Below, piece by piece: positions 24,255 through 35,740 of a stretch of 64,000 bases of DNA. The translations under genes were made by a program, and so were the position numbers. Position 1 is the first letter of the stretch; every line of letters begins with the position of its first letter. Location of the stretch: NCBI RefSeq assembly GCF_040939455.1, contig NC_134111.1, positions 56,314,501 through 56,378,500 on the forward strand, in the 5' to 3' direction. The notes under the pieces are model-generated. The model saw nothing but the letters and a program-made list of their open reading frames with translations. It was not told the DNA's origin and ran no database searches. This DNA is from Microcebus murinus (taxonomy: Eukaryota > Chordata > Mammalia > Primates > Cheirogaleidae).

Positions 24255-24765
24255 ACACACAAAAAAAATTGGATAAGTTAACAAAAGAAAGCAGGACTAG
24301 CAACATTAATATCAGACAAATTATAATAGAAATCAATACAAAAATCATTAAGGCTAACAAATGGCATATTATATTGATAAATAGTACAATCCACAGTATT
24401 GGTAAGGGACTCATGAACCTTTATGTCTGTGACATTGAAATATTTCAAATAGATATAACCAGTCAGACCACAATACAATAAAAGTAGAAATAAATAACAA
24501 AAAGCCCAGATCATAAAACAAATCACTAAGGAAATTCAAAAAAACACTTTGAAGAATAATTCTTAGATCAAGTAGAGACTACAAACCACTTAAACATTCA
24601 AGTCTAAATTATAGAAAAATGCCAATAAAATAAAACAAACATTAAAGGATAAATTGATTCGTTACAAAAATCAGAAATTAGCAAATTAGAGAAAAATACC
24701 AAAACTAATTTTTTAAAAATAATTGGTTCATAGAAAAGCCAATGAAATATAAAAATATCTGACAG
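24255..24765 (+). mobile_element. L1 ORF2 fragment (endonuclease end), degraded
   Basis: AACATTAATATCAGACAAAT and CAGTCAGACCACAATACAAT, then AAATTAGAGAAAAATACC are L1 ORF2 landmarks. Stops interrupt all frames. Confidence 0.7.
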
Positions 24766-24784
24766 ATATCAATTAAAATGGGAG

Positions 24785-25250
24785 AGTAGATAGCTCCCAG
24801 GGCCCATCCCTCTATAGAAATATCAGAAAAGCAAGCAAAAACTGTCTTAATCAACTTTTTCAGAATTCTGGGAAGTAGTCAATGGTTTACAGTACCCAAG
24901 CAAAGGTGAAGCGAGAAAAAAAACAACTTAAAAATGATAGAAAAGCTTTGAGGTATTTTTACTTGCCCTTGCCCACCCTGCCCTGAGTTCAGCAGAGACT
25001 ATTAGAGTGTATAAGAGCAGTAAGATTCAATTATATGTTGTCTACAAGAAGTTCACTTTAAATGTAAAGGCGGAGGTAGATTTTAAAAGTAAATAAATTG
25101 GGATAACTACAAGAGGTGGTTGCTATGTTAATCAGCTTGATTGATATGACATGCAATAATTACTTCACAGTGTATACATATATCAATATATCACACTGTA
25201 TACCTTAAATAGATACAATTTTTATTTGTCAGTCATGCCTCAATAAAGAT
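24785..25250 (+). mobile_element. Unassigned L1-associated segment
   Basis: It starts near GGGAGAGTAGATAGCTCCC and ends in GTATACATATATCAATATATC with ATACAATTTTTATTTGTCAG, a 3' end seen in old mammalian retroelements. It separates two L1 ORF2 pieces. Class uncertain. Confidence 0.4.
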
Positions 25251-25259
25251 GGAGGGGAA

Positions 25260-26786
25260 AAATGTAAATGGATGGAGAAAGATAAACTACGCTAACACTA
25301 ATTAGAAGAAAGTTGGAGCATCTGCATTCATTCTAGACAGGGCATATTTTAGAACAAAGAATGTTATTGGGGATTAAGAGGGGTGTTGCATAATGATAAT
25401 GGGGTCAATCTCCAAGAACACATACCAATCCTAAATATGTATGAGCCTAATGGCAAAGAATCAAAAATACATGAGTGAAAACTGATAGAACTACAAGGAG
25501 AAATAGATAAATTTGCTATAACAGTTGGAAACTTTAACATCTCTCTATCAGTAATCAATATATCCAGCAGGCAGAAAATTATTAAAAATATAGATGAATT
25601 GAACAAAACCATTAGTCAACTGGATCTAATTAACATTTATAGAATGATTTCTCTAACAACAGCAGAATACACATTCTTCTCAAGCTCCCATGGAACATTC
25701 ACCAAAATAGATCATATCTTGAGCCATAGAGTATACCTTAACAAATTTAAAAGAATAGAAAGCATACAAAGTATGCTCTCAGACCACAATGGAATTAAAC
25801 TAAAAGTCAATAACAGAAAGGCAGCTGCAAAATACAAAACCATTTGGAGATTAAAAAACATACTTTTAAATAACACATGGGTCAAAGAAGTCTCCAGGGA
25901 AATGAAAAATATTTTGAAGTAAATGAAAATGAAAATGCAACTTATCAAAATTTATAGGATGCTGCAATACAGTGCTTAAAGGAAAATTGAATACATATAT
26001 ATGAAAAGAAAAAAGATCTAAAATTGATAGTCTGAGTTTTCACCTTGGGAAACTAGAAAAAGAAAGCAAATTAAATCTCAAGCAAGAAGAAGAAAAGAAA
26101 TAATAAGAATTAGAGGAGAAATCAATGAAATAAAAACAATAGAGAAAATCAATGAAACCAAAAGCTAGTTCTAAGAAAAGATCAATAAAACCAATAAACC
26201 TCTAACTATGGTAATCTAGAAAATAAGAGAAAAGAAATAAATTGCTAATATTGGAAATGAGAGAGTGGTCATAACTACTGATCCTATGGACATTAAAATG
26301 ATAAAAAGAAATTTATAAATGACTCTATGCCCACTAATTTGATAAATTAGATGAAATGGCCAAATTCCTTGAAAGATACAATCTACCAAAACACACAAGG
26401 AAAAACAGACAATGTGAACAGGCTTGTATCTATTAAAGAAATTAAATCAACAATTAATAACCTAAACTAGAAAGTACCAGGTTTAAATGGTTTCACTGGT
26501 GAATTCTATCAAATATTTAAAGAAGAAATGATACTAAAGCTAATGAGCAAATTCAGCAAAGTTACAGGGAATAAGATCAACATACAAAAATCAGTTGTGT
26601 TTCCATTCACCAGAAAATAACAATCTGAAAAGAAAATTAAGAGAACAATTCCTTGGAATACACTTAATCAAGGAGGTGAAAGATCTCTATAAGGAGAACT
26701 ACAAAACACGGACAAAAGAAATTGTAGATGACACAAGCAAATAGAAAAACATCTCATGCTCATGGATTGGAAGAACCAATATTTTA
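25260..26786 (+). mobile_element. L1 ORF2, 5' portion, interrupted copy
   Basis: Endonuclease-region landmarks include CTGGATCTAATTAACATTTA, ACACATTCTTCTCAAGC and CCACAATGGAATTAAACTA. Later come GGTTTCACTGGTGAATTC and TTCAGCAAAGTTACAGGG. At about 26538 the sequence jumps forward, deleting most of the reverse-transcriptase core. The short open frame 25599-25922 is a surviving piece of the endonuclease. The copy is non-functional and continues at 27391. Confidence 0.85.
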
Positions 26787-27390
26787 AAAACCTCAAAGAA
26801 CTAAAAGTAGAACTACCATTTGGTCCAGCAATCCCATTACTGGGTATTTACACAAAGGAACGAAAAACATTCTATTAAAAAAGACATACGTACTCTAATG
26901 TTTATAGCAGCACAATTCACAATTGCAAAGATGTGGAAATAACCCAAGTGCCCATCAATACATGAGTAGATTAACAAAATGTGGTATATGTATAGCTTGG
27001 AGTACTACTCAGCCATAAAAAATGATGAACTACCTATTGTATTATCCTAAATGGAGCTGGAGCCCATTCTGCTAAGTGAAAGTATCACAAGAATGGAAAA
27101 ACAAACACCACATGTATTCACCATTAAATTGGTACTAATTGGTCATCACTAATATGCACATATGAGAAGGAATATTCATAGCGTGCAAGGCAGGTGGGAA
27201 GGGGGAGAAGGAGATGGGTAAATTCACACCTAACAGATGCAGTGTGCACTGTCTGGGGTATGGGCACACTTGTTGGGCAGTGCAAAGGCAATTTATGTAA
27301 CCAAAGCATTTATATCACCCCATAATACTCTGAAATAAATAAAATAAAATAAAACACTTGTCAGTGCCATACATTTTCAAAATAAATAAA
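26787..27390 (+). mobile_element. Nested L1 3' end inside an older L1
   Basis: It begins ACCTCAAAGAACTAAAAGTA, passes CAATCCCATTACTGGGTATT and GATGTGGAAATAACCC, and ends in ATACTCTGAAATAAATAAAA plus an A-rich tail. It closely matches, in order, the copy at 40875-41993, so both belong to one primate-lineage family. The outer L1 reads AGAACCAATATTTTAAAA before it and resumes with AAATGTCCATACTGCCC after it. Confidence 0.8.
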
Positions 27391-28935
27391 TAAATGTCCA
27401 TACTGCCCAAAATAATCTACAGATTCAATACAAATCTTATCAAAATACCAGCATCATTTTTCACAGAATTAGAAAAAACAATTATAAAGAACTAAAAAAG
27501 AGAACAACTATCCAATGCAATCCTAAGCAAAAAGAACAAATCTGGAGGCACCTCATTACCGGACTTCAAATTATACTGCAAGGCGACAGTCACCAAAACA
27601 CCATTGTACTAGTATAAAAGTGGGCACATAGACCAATGGAACACAATAAAGAACCCAGAAATAAAGCCAAATACCTACAACCAACTGATTTTCAGCAAAT
27701 CAGGCAAAAGCATACACTGGGGAAAGGATACCCTATTCAATAAATGGTACTGGAAAAACTGGATACCTTCATGCAGAAGAATGAAACTGGATCTCTCTCT
27801 CACCATACACAAAAATTAACTCAAGATGGATTAAAGACTTAAATGTAATAAACCATAAAAATATTAGAAGAAAACCTAGGAAAATCTATCCTTGACATTG
27901 GCCTAGGTAAAGAAGTTATGACTAAGACCCCAAATGCAAATATAACAAAAACAAAAATAAATGGGACTTAACTAAACTAAAAAGCTTCTGCACAGCAAAA
28001 GAGATAATTGACAGTAAATAGACAACCTAAGAAATGGGAGAAAATATTTGTAAACTATACATCTGGCAAAGCCCTAATATCCAGAATCTATAAGGAATTC
28101 AAACAAATCAGCAAGAACAAAACAACCTCATTAAAAAGTGGACAAAATACATGAACAGACATTTTGAATGGAAGAGAAACAAATAGCCAGCAAATATATG
28201 AAAAAATGCTCAACATCACTAATTATTAGAGAAATGCAAATTAAAACCACAATGAGATACTACCTTACCCTGCAGAATGGCCATTATTAAAAAGTCAAAA
28301 ATCAATAGATGCTGGTGCAAATGTGGTGAAAAAGGAATGCTATACTTGTTGGTGGGAATGTAAACTACTATAGCCTCTATGGAGATTTTGCAAAGAACTA
28401 AAAGTAGACCTACCATTCACTCCAGAAATCCTACTACCAGGGATCTATCCAGAGGAAAAGAAGTCTTTTTAATAAAAAAAGACACCTGAATTTGTACATA
28501 CACTTCACAATTGGAAAGATAAGGAACCAAGCTAAGTGCCCACCAATGAATAAGTGGATAAAGAAAAAGTGGTGTAGATATACCATGGAATACCACTCAG
28601 CCATCAAAAAGAATGAAGTAATGTTGTTGGCAGCAATTTGAATAGAACTGGTGGCCATTATACTAAGTGAAATAACCCAGAAATAAAAAACCAAACACTG
28701 CATGTTCTCATTTATAAGTGGGAGCTAAGCAATGGGTATGCATGGTCATACAGAGTGACTTAATGGATATTGGAGACTCAGAGGGGAGGTTGTGAGGGGA
28801 GGTGCAGGATGAAAAATTACCTATTGGGTACAATGTACAATATTCAGGTGATGAGTATATTAACTGCCTAGATTTCACTATGCCATTCAACTATGTAACA
28901 AAAAAAACACTTGTATCCCCTAAATCTATTTAAAT
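27391..28935 (+). mobile_element. Outer L1, 3' portion
   Basis: It resumes with AAATGTCCATACTGCCC, then AGGCACCTCATTACCGGAC, GTACTGGAAAAACTGGATAC, TGGTGGGAATGTAAACTACT and the 3'UTR AACACTTGTATCCCCTAAAT. ORF2 frames are broken. Minus-strand open frames here (28219-28890) are shadows. Confidence 0.9.
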
Positions 28936-31900
28936 AAAGAAATACATAAGGAGAAGAAAAATAGAGTTCTAAATTCTAAGATTACTCGCTCATATGACAA
29001 AGAATGTAGTAAGAACTGAAACAAGGAGAATTTGGTAATCGCACAGCAGTGATGCAGGGGAGAATAAGAAATAATGGAATGAATTGATTCTGGAGAAAAG
29101 CTGGTACACATTTAACCTCCCAGTGATATTTCTCAGATTTGACACAAAGGTGATAAGGTAAATCTGAAGATTGGCTATTACTGTATCTAATAGGGGTTGT
29201 CTTTGGAAGTATTTTTTACACAGAGTCCTGTTGGCCTTGTTAAACACATATAAAAGAATTCCTCTTAATACTGTTCTTTTCCCAGTGAAATGGCACTTTA
29301 TAAAGCAGTGATGTAGAGGTTTTATAGACAAGCAGCTTGAAGAACTACAATTCTGGCTTACACTATTTCCTGGGGACTCTCCCATGACCTCTAGTGTGAA
29401 CCGCAAAATGTTCTATTCATTGCAGATCCAAGGCCAGAACATTCTTGCAGAACCCCTCTGGATTTAATTTGGTACAAGTTACACTTGGGATTTTTTCCAA
29501 GAAAGCCAATAGACATTCTGCTTTGGGAATCTGCAGAAAATTGTTCGCTCCAAATTCTCTCAGAATTTTAGATCATTCCTGAGGTGCTGGGATCAGAGTC
29601 CAATGCTGCCCAGGGCCTATCAAGCACCATGCAAAAACCGGAGAAAACAAGGACACAGAGTGAACTAGGCAGGATTCATACACAGGGGTATTTCTCAGCC
29701 AGTCCAAAATCTCAGGGAAATAACCAGTTAAAAGTGTTTCCTGTGAGTTTTTGGAAATAGAGCATGATCTGAACCCAAAGCCAGAATCCACCAGCCAGGT
29801 GTTTAATGTTTGGCACTTAGGTTTCTGTGACACCGCTTCCTCGGCCTTGGTAAAGGAGTTGGGAAGGCCATGTGATTCTTCTAGCGGTCCCCAGCTTTTT
29901 ACATGTGTCCATGTGCCACGTCATCTTATGAACCTGGCCTTCCCTTTTGAATCTGGTGATCAGTCGTAGGCTGCCAGCCACTCAGGAAATACTACTTTAT
30001 TTTAACATGCATTGCTGAGCTTCCATGGATATGCTCTTTTTCTTTTCTCTTCCCTTCAAGAGGCAGGGAGTGCCAGTTAGGCAGGCTGAAACATACATGC
30101 TAATTAGGTACTAACGGACAGGGCTGGAGGGCATAATACCCCCTGCACACCAATGACAACGATTTCAAGTTTGTGAAGGAGACACAGAGACCTAAGTTTG
30201 GTCTTATTTCTATTTCTAGCTCCAGCACCTATCACTGGTTCTCAGACACATTGGGCATTTTTAATTGTCACAATATGTGTACGTGTGTGTTGGCATTGAT
30301 GAAGGATTGTCTCACCAAATAGCATCCCTACTGAGAAACACAGAATGCCCTGCATATATCAGAGGCTCAAAAAATGGTGGTGGTAGAATGTATAGGAACA
30401 ATCTAAGAGGTTTCTTTCACTTTCTTTTGACAATCATCATTTCTCTTTCTTTCACGAGCTGTTAAAGCTAGAGGAGACATTACAGGCCAGTTGTTTCAAT
30501 GGGACATCAATTTTAGGACACCTCTAACAAAACTGCCACACAGCACTGATTCTAGAGCAGTGGAATTCCCTTACTTTGGGAACAGCTTCTTCCACGACTA
30601 TTAGAAGTTTATTACAAATGGACCGAATCTGCCTCCTCATTCCCCAGACTGCCACCATTCCTGACTTTCCATTTATTAAAAACCCCCTGATGACATCCTC
30701 CAGGTCTTCTATCTCTCTCACTTCTTACTTAGACTTGAAGAGTTCTTTTAGAAATCTCACAGGATTTGTGTACTATAGAAATTTAAACCAGGCAAACTCG
30801 AGGGTGTAATTTTGTACACTTGAAGCGAGCCTGGTGCTCCTGCCTTCACCCCAGCTCCTCATGTTGCCCCTCTCTGTCGCCATTGGCTGGAGATGGAGGT
30901 GGAGATGCCGTCTACGGGGAGGGAAGCAGAGGAGCAGCTCTTCATGGTCGAAAAGCATCAAAAACCATAGTGTCTGAAAACACACTTAAAAGGAGGAGAA
31001 TCTCATTTTGGCACACCTTTACCAATCAATTCTGTAATAACACTGCAATATAAATGAGAATATTTGTATAGTGCTTTACAGTTTAAAAATTTATATGTCA
31101 TCCCTACGGTACTTATAATATTCTTGATTACTAGGGATCTGTAGAAGGTATTTCACTTGAATGGAGCGTCCTTTACCTTCTTTTAAAGCTAAAACCAAAC
31201 TGTCACTTGTTCCAACACAATGATACTCTCAATGACTCTTACCGTTCTGGGAAGATAAGACCTAATGGAGCCTGCAGTTAGTTATTCACGAGCATATTCG
31301 CTCAGCCATCCTCTCACTTGTTCGGCAAGCACTTTTCAAGCACCTCTTAAGTAGTACAGAGAGTGGTAACAGATACAAAAGATTGAGAGAGGACCTAGTT
31401 ATTGTTGTATTGTTTTCCTTTCCTCCATGCTCCCGCTTTTTCTTAATACCCATCCACTTCTCAACTCTTTCTTGATTAGTTTCTGTCACCACCTTCCTAC
31501 TGAAATATTCTTGTGTAGGTCCATATGACCTCACATCGTTCAATGCCAACAATCTTCATTTCATCACCTCTTTGTGATTAATACTGTGTGTGCTCCATTA
31601 AAATACTTTTTTTTCCTCCACTGGCTATTGTGTATTCTGATTTCTCCTTTTGTGATTCTGCCCTCTTTTACAAAGTTACTTTTTCTGTCTATTTTTAAAC
31701 ATCTAGGTGTTCCAGGACGCTGGAGTCTTTGCTCTTTTCCTCTCAGACAACGGGTAGGTATCAGAGATGGGGCTGGAAGGCCTCTATCAAAATCATCTGG
31801 GCAACTTCCTCAAATTACATTCAACTTCCTCCAGAAACGTTGATGTTGTCCTGATGGCAGAAGGCAAGCGACCCCAAAGTTTGGATGTATTATCACAATA

Positions 31901-32099
31901 AGCCACTGGTGTTGAGTGGATTGCGTCTCTATACATTTCAAGATGGGGTGGAGGAGAAAGTACGACAAACAGATGCTACTCAACCCCCTCTTTCAAAGTG
32001 AATATGTTAGCTCATAACTACAGCCTCTGTGTACCTAGTTCATTTCTCCTGATTTTTGAATTCTACTAAAAATCTCCACCCAAATAGTCAACAACTAGC

Positions 32100-32830
32100 T
32101 CAAACTCAAAACATCAAAAATGGATCATGCTGTCTTCACCCAGTCTGCAACTCACCTGGGGTTGCCAGAAACAGAACACAGAAGACCACCTTCACCCTTC
32201 TCCCCAACATCACCTTCAGCTCCAATATCTAACCTCCTACATGCTATTCAAACCCTCTCCTTTTTATATTTCTATCCTTGTACCTCAGTTTGGTCTCTTA
32301 ACATTTCTCACCAGAATTCCTACAACAGCCTTTCAACTTGTCCTTCTGCCTCTAAGCTCTCCCTCACCCAATCCATTCTCTGGCCTGATGTCACGCAGAT
32401 CTTTCTAAATCACAAATATGTCATTCAGCAACTCATAAATCTTTCCATGCTTCTAATTGATTTTAAGATAAAATTCAAAGTCCAAGCAAAGTAAATAAGA
32501 TACTCAATGTTTAATTTTCTTTCTAGTCTTACCTCTTGCCTTACTTTTCTGTAGCCTTTGGAAACTCTTGTGGTTCCCTAACTTTCCTATGGACTATCAT
32601 CTGTGTCTCAGCCTAGAATACTCTTCCTGCTGGCCTCCCACTCTTCCCTCTCCCTCAAGTGACTCGCCTATGTCTGAACAACTCTTCATCATCTCTCAAA
32701 ACACCATTCAGGAGTTGTGTCTTTCAGCAAGCCTTCTCTGACCTTCCTCTTCCACTCCTCCACAGGTCAGGAGGATTTGCCCCTTTAAAGTGTCTTCCCC
32801 CATTATAGAAATTATTATAGTGCATGCATT
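32100..32830 (+). repeat. L2 LINE fragment
   Basis: CACGCAGATCTTTCTAAATC, AAGATAAAATTCAAAGTCC, CTAGAATACTCTTCCTGC and AGCAAGCCTTCTCTGACC are in L2 order. The 124-codon and 93-codon open frames at the start carry no domain. Confidence 0.65.
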
Positions 32831-32959
32831 TTCTACTTTTCTGATTATAAAATTAATGTCATTTCTTATTTAAAATGGAAAAATGTCAAAGGAATTATAA
32901 AACATAAAAATTACCCATAATCCCACTGCATAGAGATACCTGCCATTAACATTCATGTG

Positions 32960-32963
<4 letters not shown>

Positions 32964-32999
<36 letters not shown>

Positions 33000-33031
33000 C
33001 ACGCACACACACATGCACACACACACAGAGA
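32964..33031 (+). repeat. CA microsatellite, interrupted
   Basis: About 15 pure CA units, then CGCACA/ATGCACA interruptions and an AGAG break. Confidence 0.95.
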
Positions 33032-33061
33032 CACACGCCCATACACAATTAGAATCATATG

Positions 33062-33456
33062 GTGTAGATCAGTGATCAGCAAACTCTTGCCTATGGTCCA
33101 AATCTGACATGATATCTGTTGTCATATGGCCTGTGAGCTAAGAATAACTTTTACATGTTTAAGTGTCAAAAACAAAATTTTAAAAATACTTCTTTATGAC
33201 ATATGAAAATTATATGAAATTCAAATTTCAGTATCCATAAATAAGGTTTTATTGGCACATAACCATGTCCATCTGTTTATGTATTGTCTACAGCTGTTTT
33301 CACACTACAACAGCAGAGTTTCAATAGTTGCAACTCAGAAAGTAATATAATCCTAAAATATTTACCTGAAATATTTTAAAATTTAGGCAAAATAGTCTAA
33401 AAATATTTACCATCTGACTCTTTAACAGAAAAAGTTTACTGACTTCTGGTATAGAC
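33062..33456. mobile_element. hAT-type DNA transposon with 8-bp target duplications
   Basis: The element (33070-33448) begins CAGTGATCAGCAAACTC and ends AAAAAGTTTACTGACTTCTG, which are imperfect inverted repeats of each other. The flanking 8-mers GTGTAGAT (33062-33069) and GTATAGAC (33449-33456) differ at two positions. The interior TTTTATTGGCACATAACCA is a familiar mammalian hAT signature. No transposase. Confidence 0.75.
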
Positions 33457-34702
33457 AGCTGTACCTTGTTATTCTGCTTCTCATCATATTGTAAGTACTT
33501 TCCTTTTTAGCATTTTGTAGCAATATTATCTTTAGCGGCTATCAAATATTCCATCACATGGATGCTATAATTTATTTAATTATTCCCCTTTTGTTAAATT
33601 TTAAATCCAGTTTGTTTCCATTTTAAACTATTGTAATATTGGGCTGAGTAAATTCTAATATTCATTTCATTTGACTTCTTGATCCTTTCATAAAAATCTT
33701 TGTAGAACTCTTTCATTTCCACGAAGTAAATTCCTACAATTAGAATGGTTGGATCAAGTGTTTTCCACATTTTCAAGGCTCTTGATGCAATTGCTAAGTC
33801 GCTAATTGCTAAGTTCTTCAGAAAGTTTGTAGCAATTGACTAGCACTATCCCAATATATTGTCTGTTTACTTACTGACTTCCCCACTAACCCTTGAGTAT
33901 AGAGAGATTTTTTTATTCCCAGTGTGCAGCATAGTGTGGGGCTCATAGAAGTACACAGTACATGTATGAGGAATGAATAGTCAGGCCTAGGTCATTGCTC
34001 ATTTATCCAGGTCTATTCCCAGCACTGTAGAACAGTTTTTCTCAATCTCAGGAATAGAAAGAACATGCTGTGGAATCCCTGTTCGGGAAATCACCAAAAG
34101 AGTCAAACTCTGCCATTCTTTTGGCATCGGTAAAATGAAAACACAGTGTAAGCATTGAAATTGGGCAGCTTATATTCAGATATTTTAAGATAATCATCAA
34201 AAATTTAAAATTATTTTAGATACTTGTGAATCTCTGAGACCATATTTGTGGACTCCCAGGGATCTGAGAAGCATAGTTTGAGAAACAATGCGATAGAGAA
34301 AACAAGGAAATGAGTGAAGTCTGCTGAGTGAGGTGATGCCTGCGCCAATGTGCAGCTGCAGTGTCAGCAGGCAGCACTGGACATGCTCTGTGCTGAGGAG
34401 CTGTGCTATCAATATATTCCGACCAACAGGAAACCACTCTGCCTTTGCAGTCTTGTGCTTGCACCCTTTGTGTACGGTAAGAAGAGGGAACCAGCTTGAG
34501 GTGGGAAAAAAGCATATGATTTAACTGAAAAGATGAAAGAAAGAGGTATTAAAAGATGGAGGGATGTTCTAGATGCTGAATCATCTGGAAAACAGAAAAT
34601 TTCAGGGAACACAGGCAGAAATGGTGGGATTAAAAGAGCCAGGAAGACACAGGTCATTCCAAAGTTTGATGTAAGAAGGTTGAAACCAGAAAGGACAGTA
34701 TA

Positions 34703-34831
34703 GGGCTGGGCACGGTGACTCATGCCTGTGATCCCAGCACTTTCAGAGGCCTAGGATGGAAGATAGCTTAAGGCCAAGAGTTTGATACCATCCTGAGTAA
34801 CATAGCAGAATCTCATCTCTACAAAATATCA
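34703..34831 (+). mobile_element. Alu left-monomer-like SINE
   Basis: GGGCTGGGCACGGTGACTCA, CCCAGCACTTTCAGAGGC and AACATAGCAGAATCTC: a monomer, followed directly by an A-rich pentamer expansion of its tail. Confidence 0.85.
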
Positions 34832-34988
34832 GGAAAAGAAAAAGAAAAGAAAAGAAAAGAAAAGAAAAGAAAAGAAAAGAAAAGAAAAGAAACGAAACGA
34901 AACGAAACGAAACGAAAAGAAAAGAAAAGAAAAGAAAAGAAAAGAAAAGAAAAGAAAAGAAAAGAAAAGAAAAGAAAAGAAAAGAAAG
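34832..34988 (+). repeat. AAAGA pentanucleotide repeat with an AACGA block
   Basis: About 31 pentamers grown from the Alu monomer tail. Five consecutive AACGA units at 34891-34915 interrupt the AAAGA array. The phenylalanine/serine-rich minus-strand open frame is a translation artefact. Confidence 0.95.
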
Positions 34989-35136
34989 CAGGGACAGTAT
35001 ATTGAATGAGTTAACATCACAAACACATCAAAATGATATGCCTCACAAATGCACAGAGTAGGACTTGATATTCTTCTTGTGGAATCACAATAGATATGAA
35101 GTAGATGCTGCCAGAAAACATAGATAACCAAACAAA

Positions 35137-35190
35137 GATAATTTGACTCAGATAATTTGACTCAGATAATTACTCAGATAATTTGACTGA
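35137..35190 (+). repeat. 14-bp tandem repeat, four units
   Basis: GATAATTTGACTCA appears twice, then GATAATTACTCA (2-base deletion), then GATAATTTGACTGA. Confidence 0.9.
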
Positions 35191-35504
35191 TGTATTCTGT
35201 CATTGTGGAAAATGGGATAAAGATCTATTTTGCTCAGTGCTTGTTTGTGGATGGAATTACTCTGATATTTTCACCTGTCTATTTTAATATTTTTTGATGA
35301 AATTAAAATTTTTTCTTCTTACAAAGAGGACACAGAGTTTGCTCATGAAGAAACTTTTGAGGTAATATCTTGTCTTTCATGTGTAAAGATGATATTTTCT
35401 AATCAGTGAAAATTCATACACATTGAGTTCTTTCTCCGGTGGTGGTGGAAATGAATTCGCCTTGAGTGGCCACATTATAAAATAAATCTGCTTTTTGATG
35501 CATG

Positions 35505-35740
35505 GTGTGCAGTATAGTATAGTGATTAAGAACAAGACTCTGGGGTCCACATTCTGGCTTCATTACTTAGTAGCTCTGCACATTTTACGAGTTACTTTTT
35601 CTCACTAAGCCACAGCTTGTTATAAAATAGGAACAATAATAAATACCTACCTTATAAGATTTTGCGATGATTATATGAAGTAACCCGTGGAAGCTCTTAG
35701 GAAAGAACCTGATATATAGTAAGCATTTGATAAAGTAAGC
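35505..35740 (+). repeat. MIR SINE
   Basis: AGTATAGTATAGTGATTAAG, AGACTCTGGGGTCCACATTC, TTAGTAGCTCTGCAC and AGTAAGCATTTGATAAA follow the MIR layout almost end to end. Confidence 0.9.

Noticed and set aside
28990..29406. 138-codon minus-strand open frame
   Set aside because: Composition is that of AT-rich intron, with no domain; chance frame.
35137..35190. Four short units as a CRISPR-like array
   Set aside because: Units are directly adjacent without spacers, and the DNA is mammalian.
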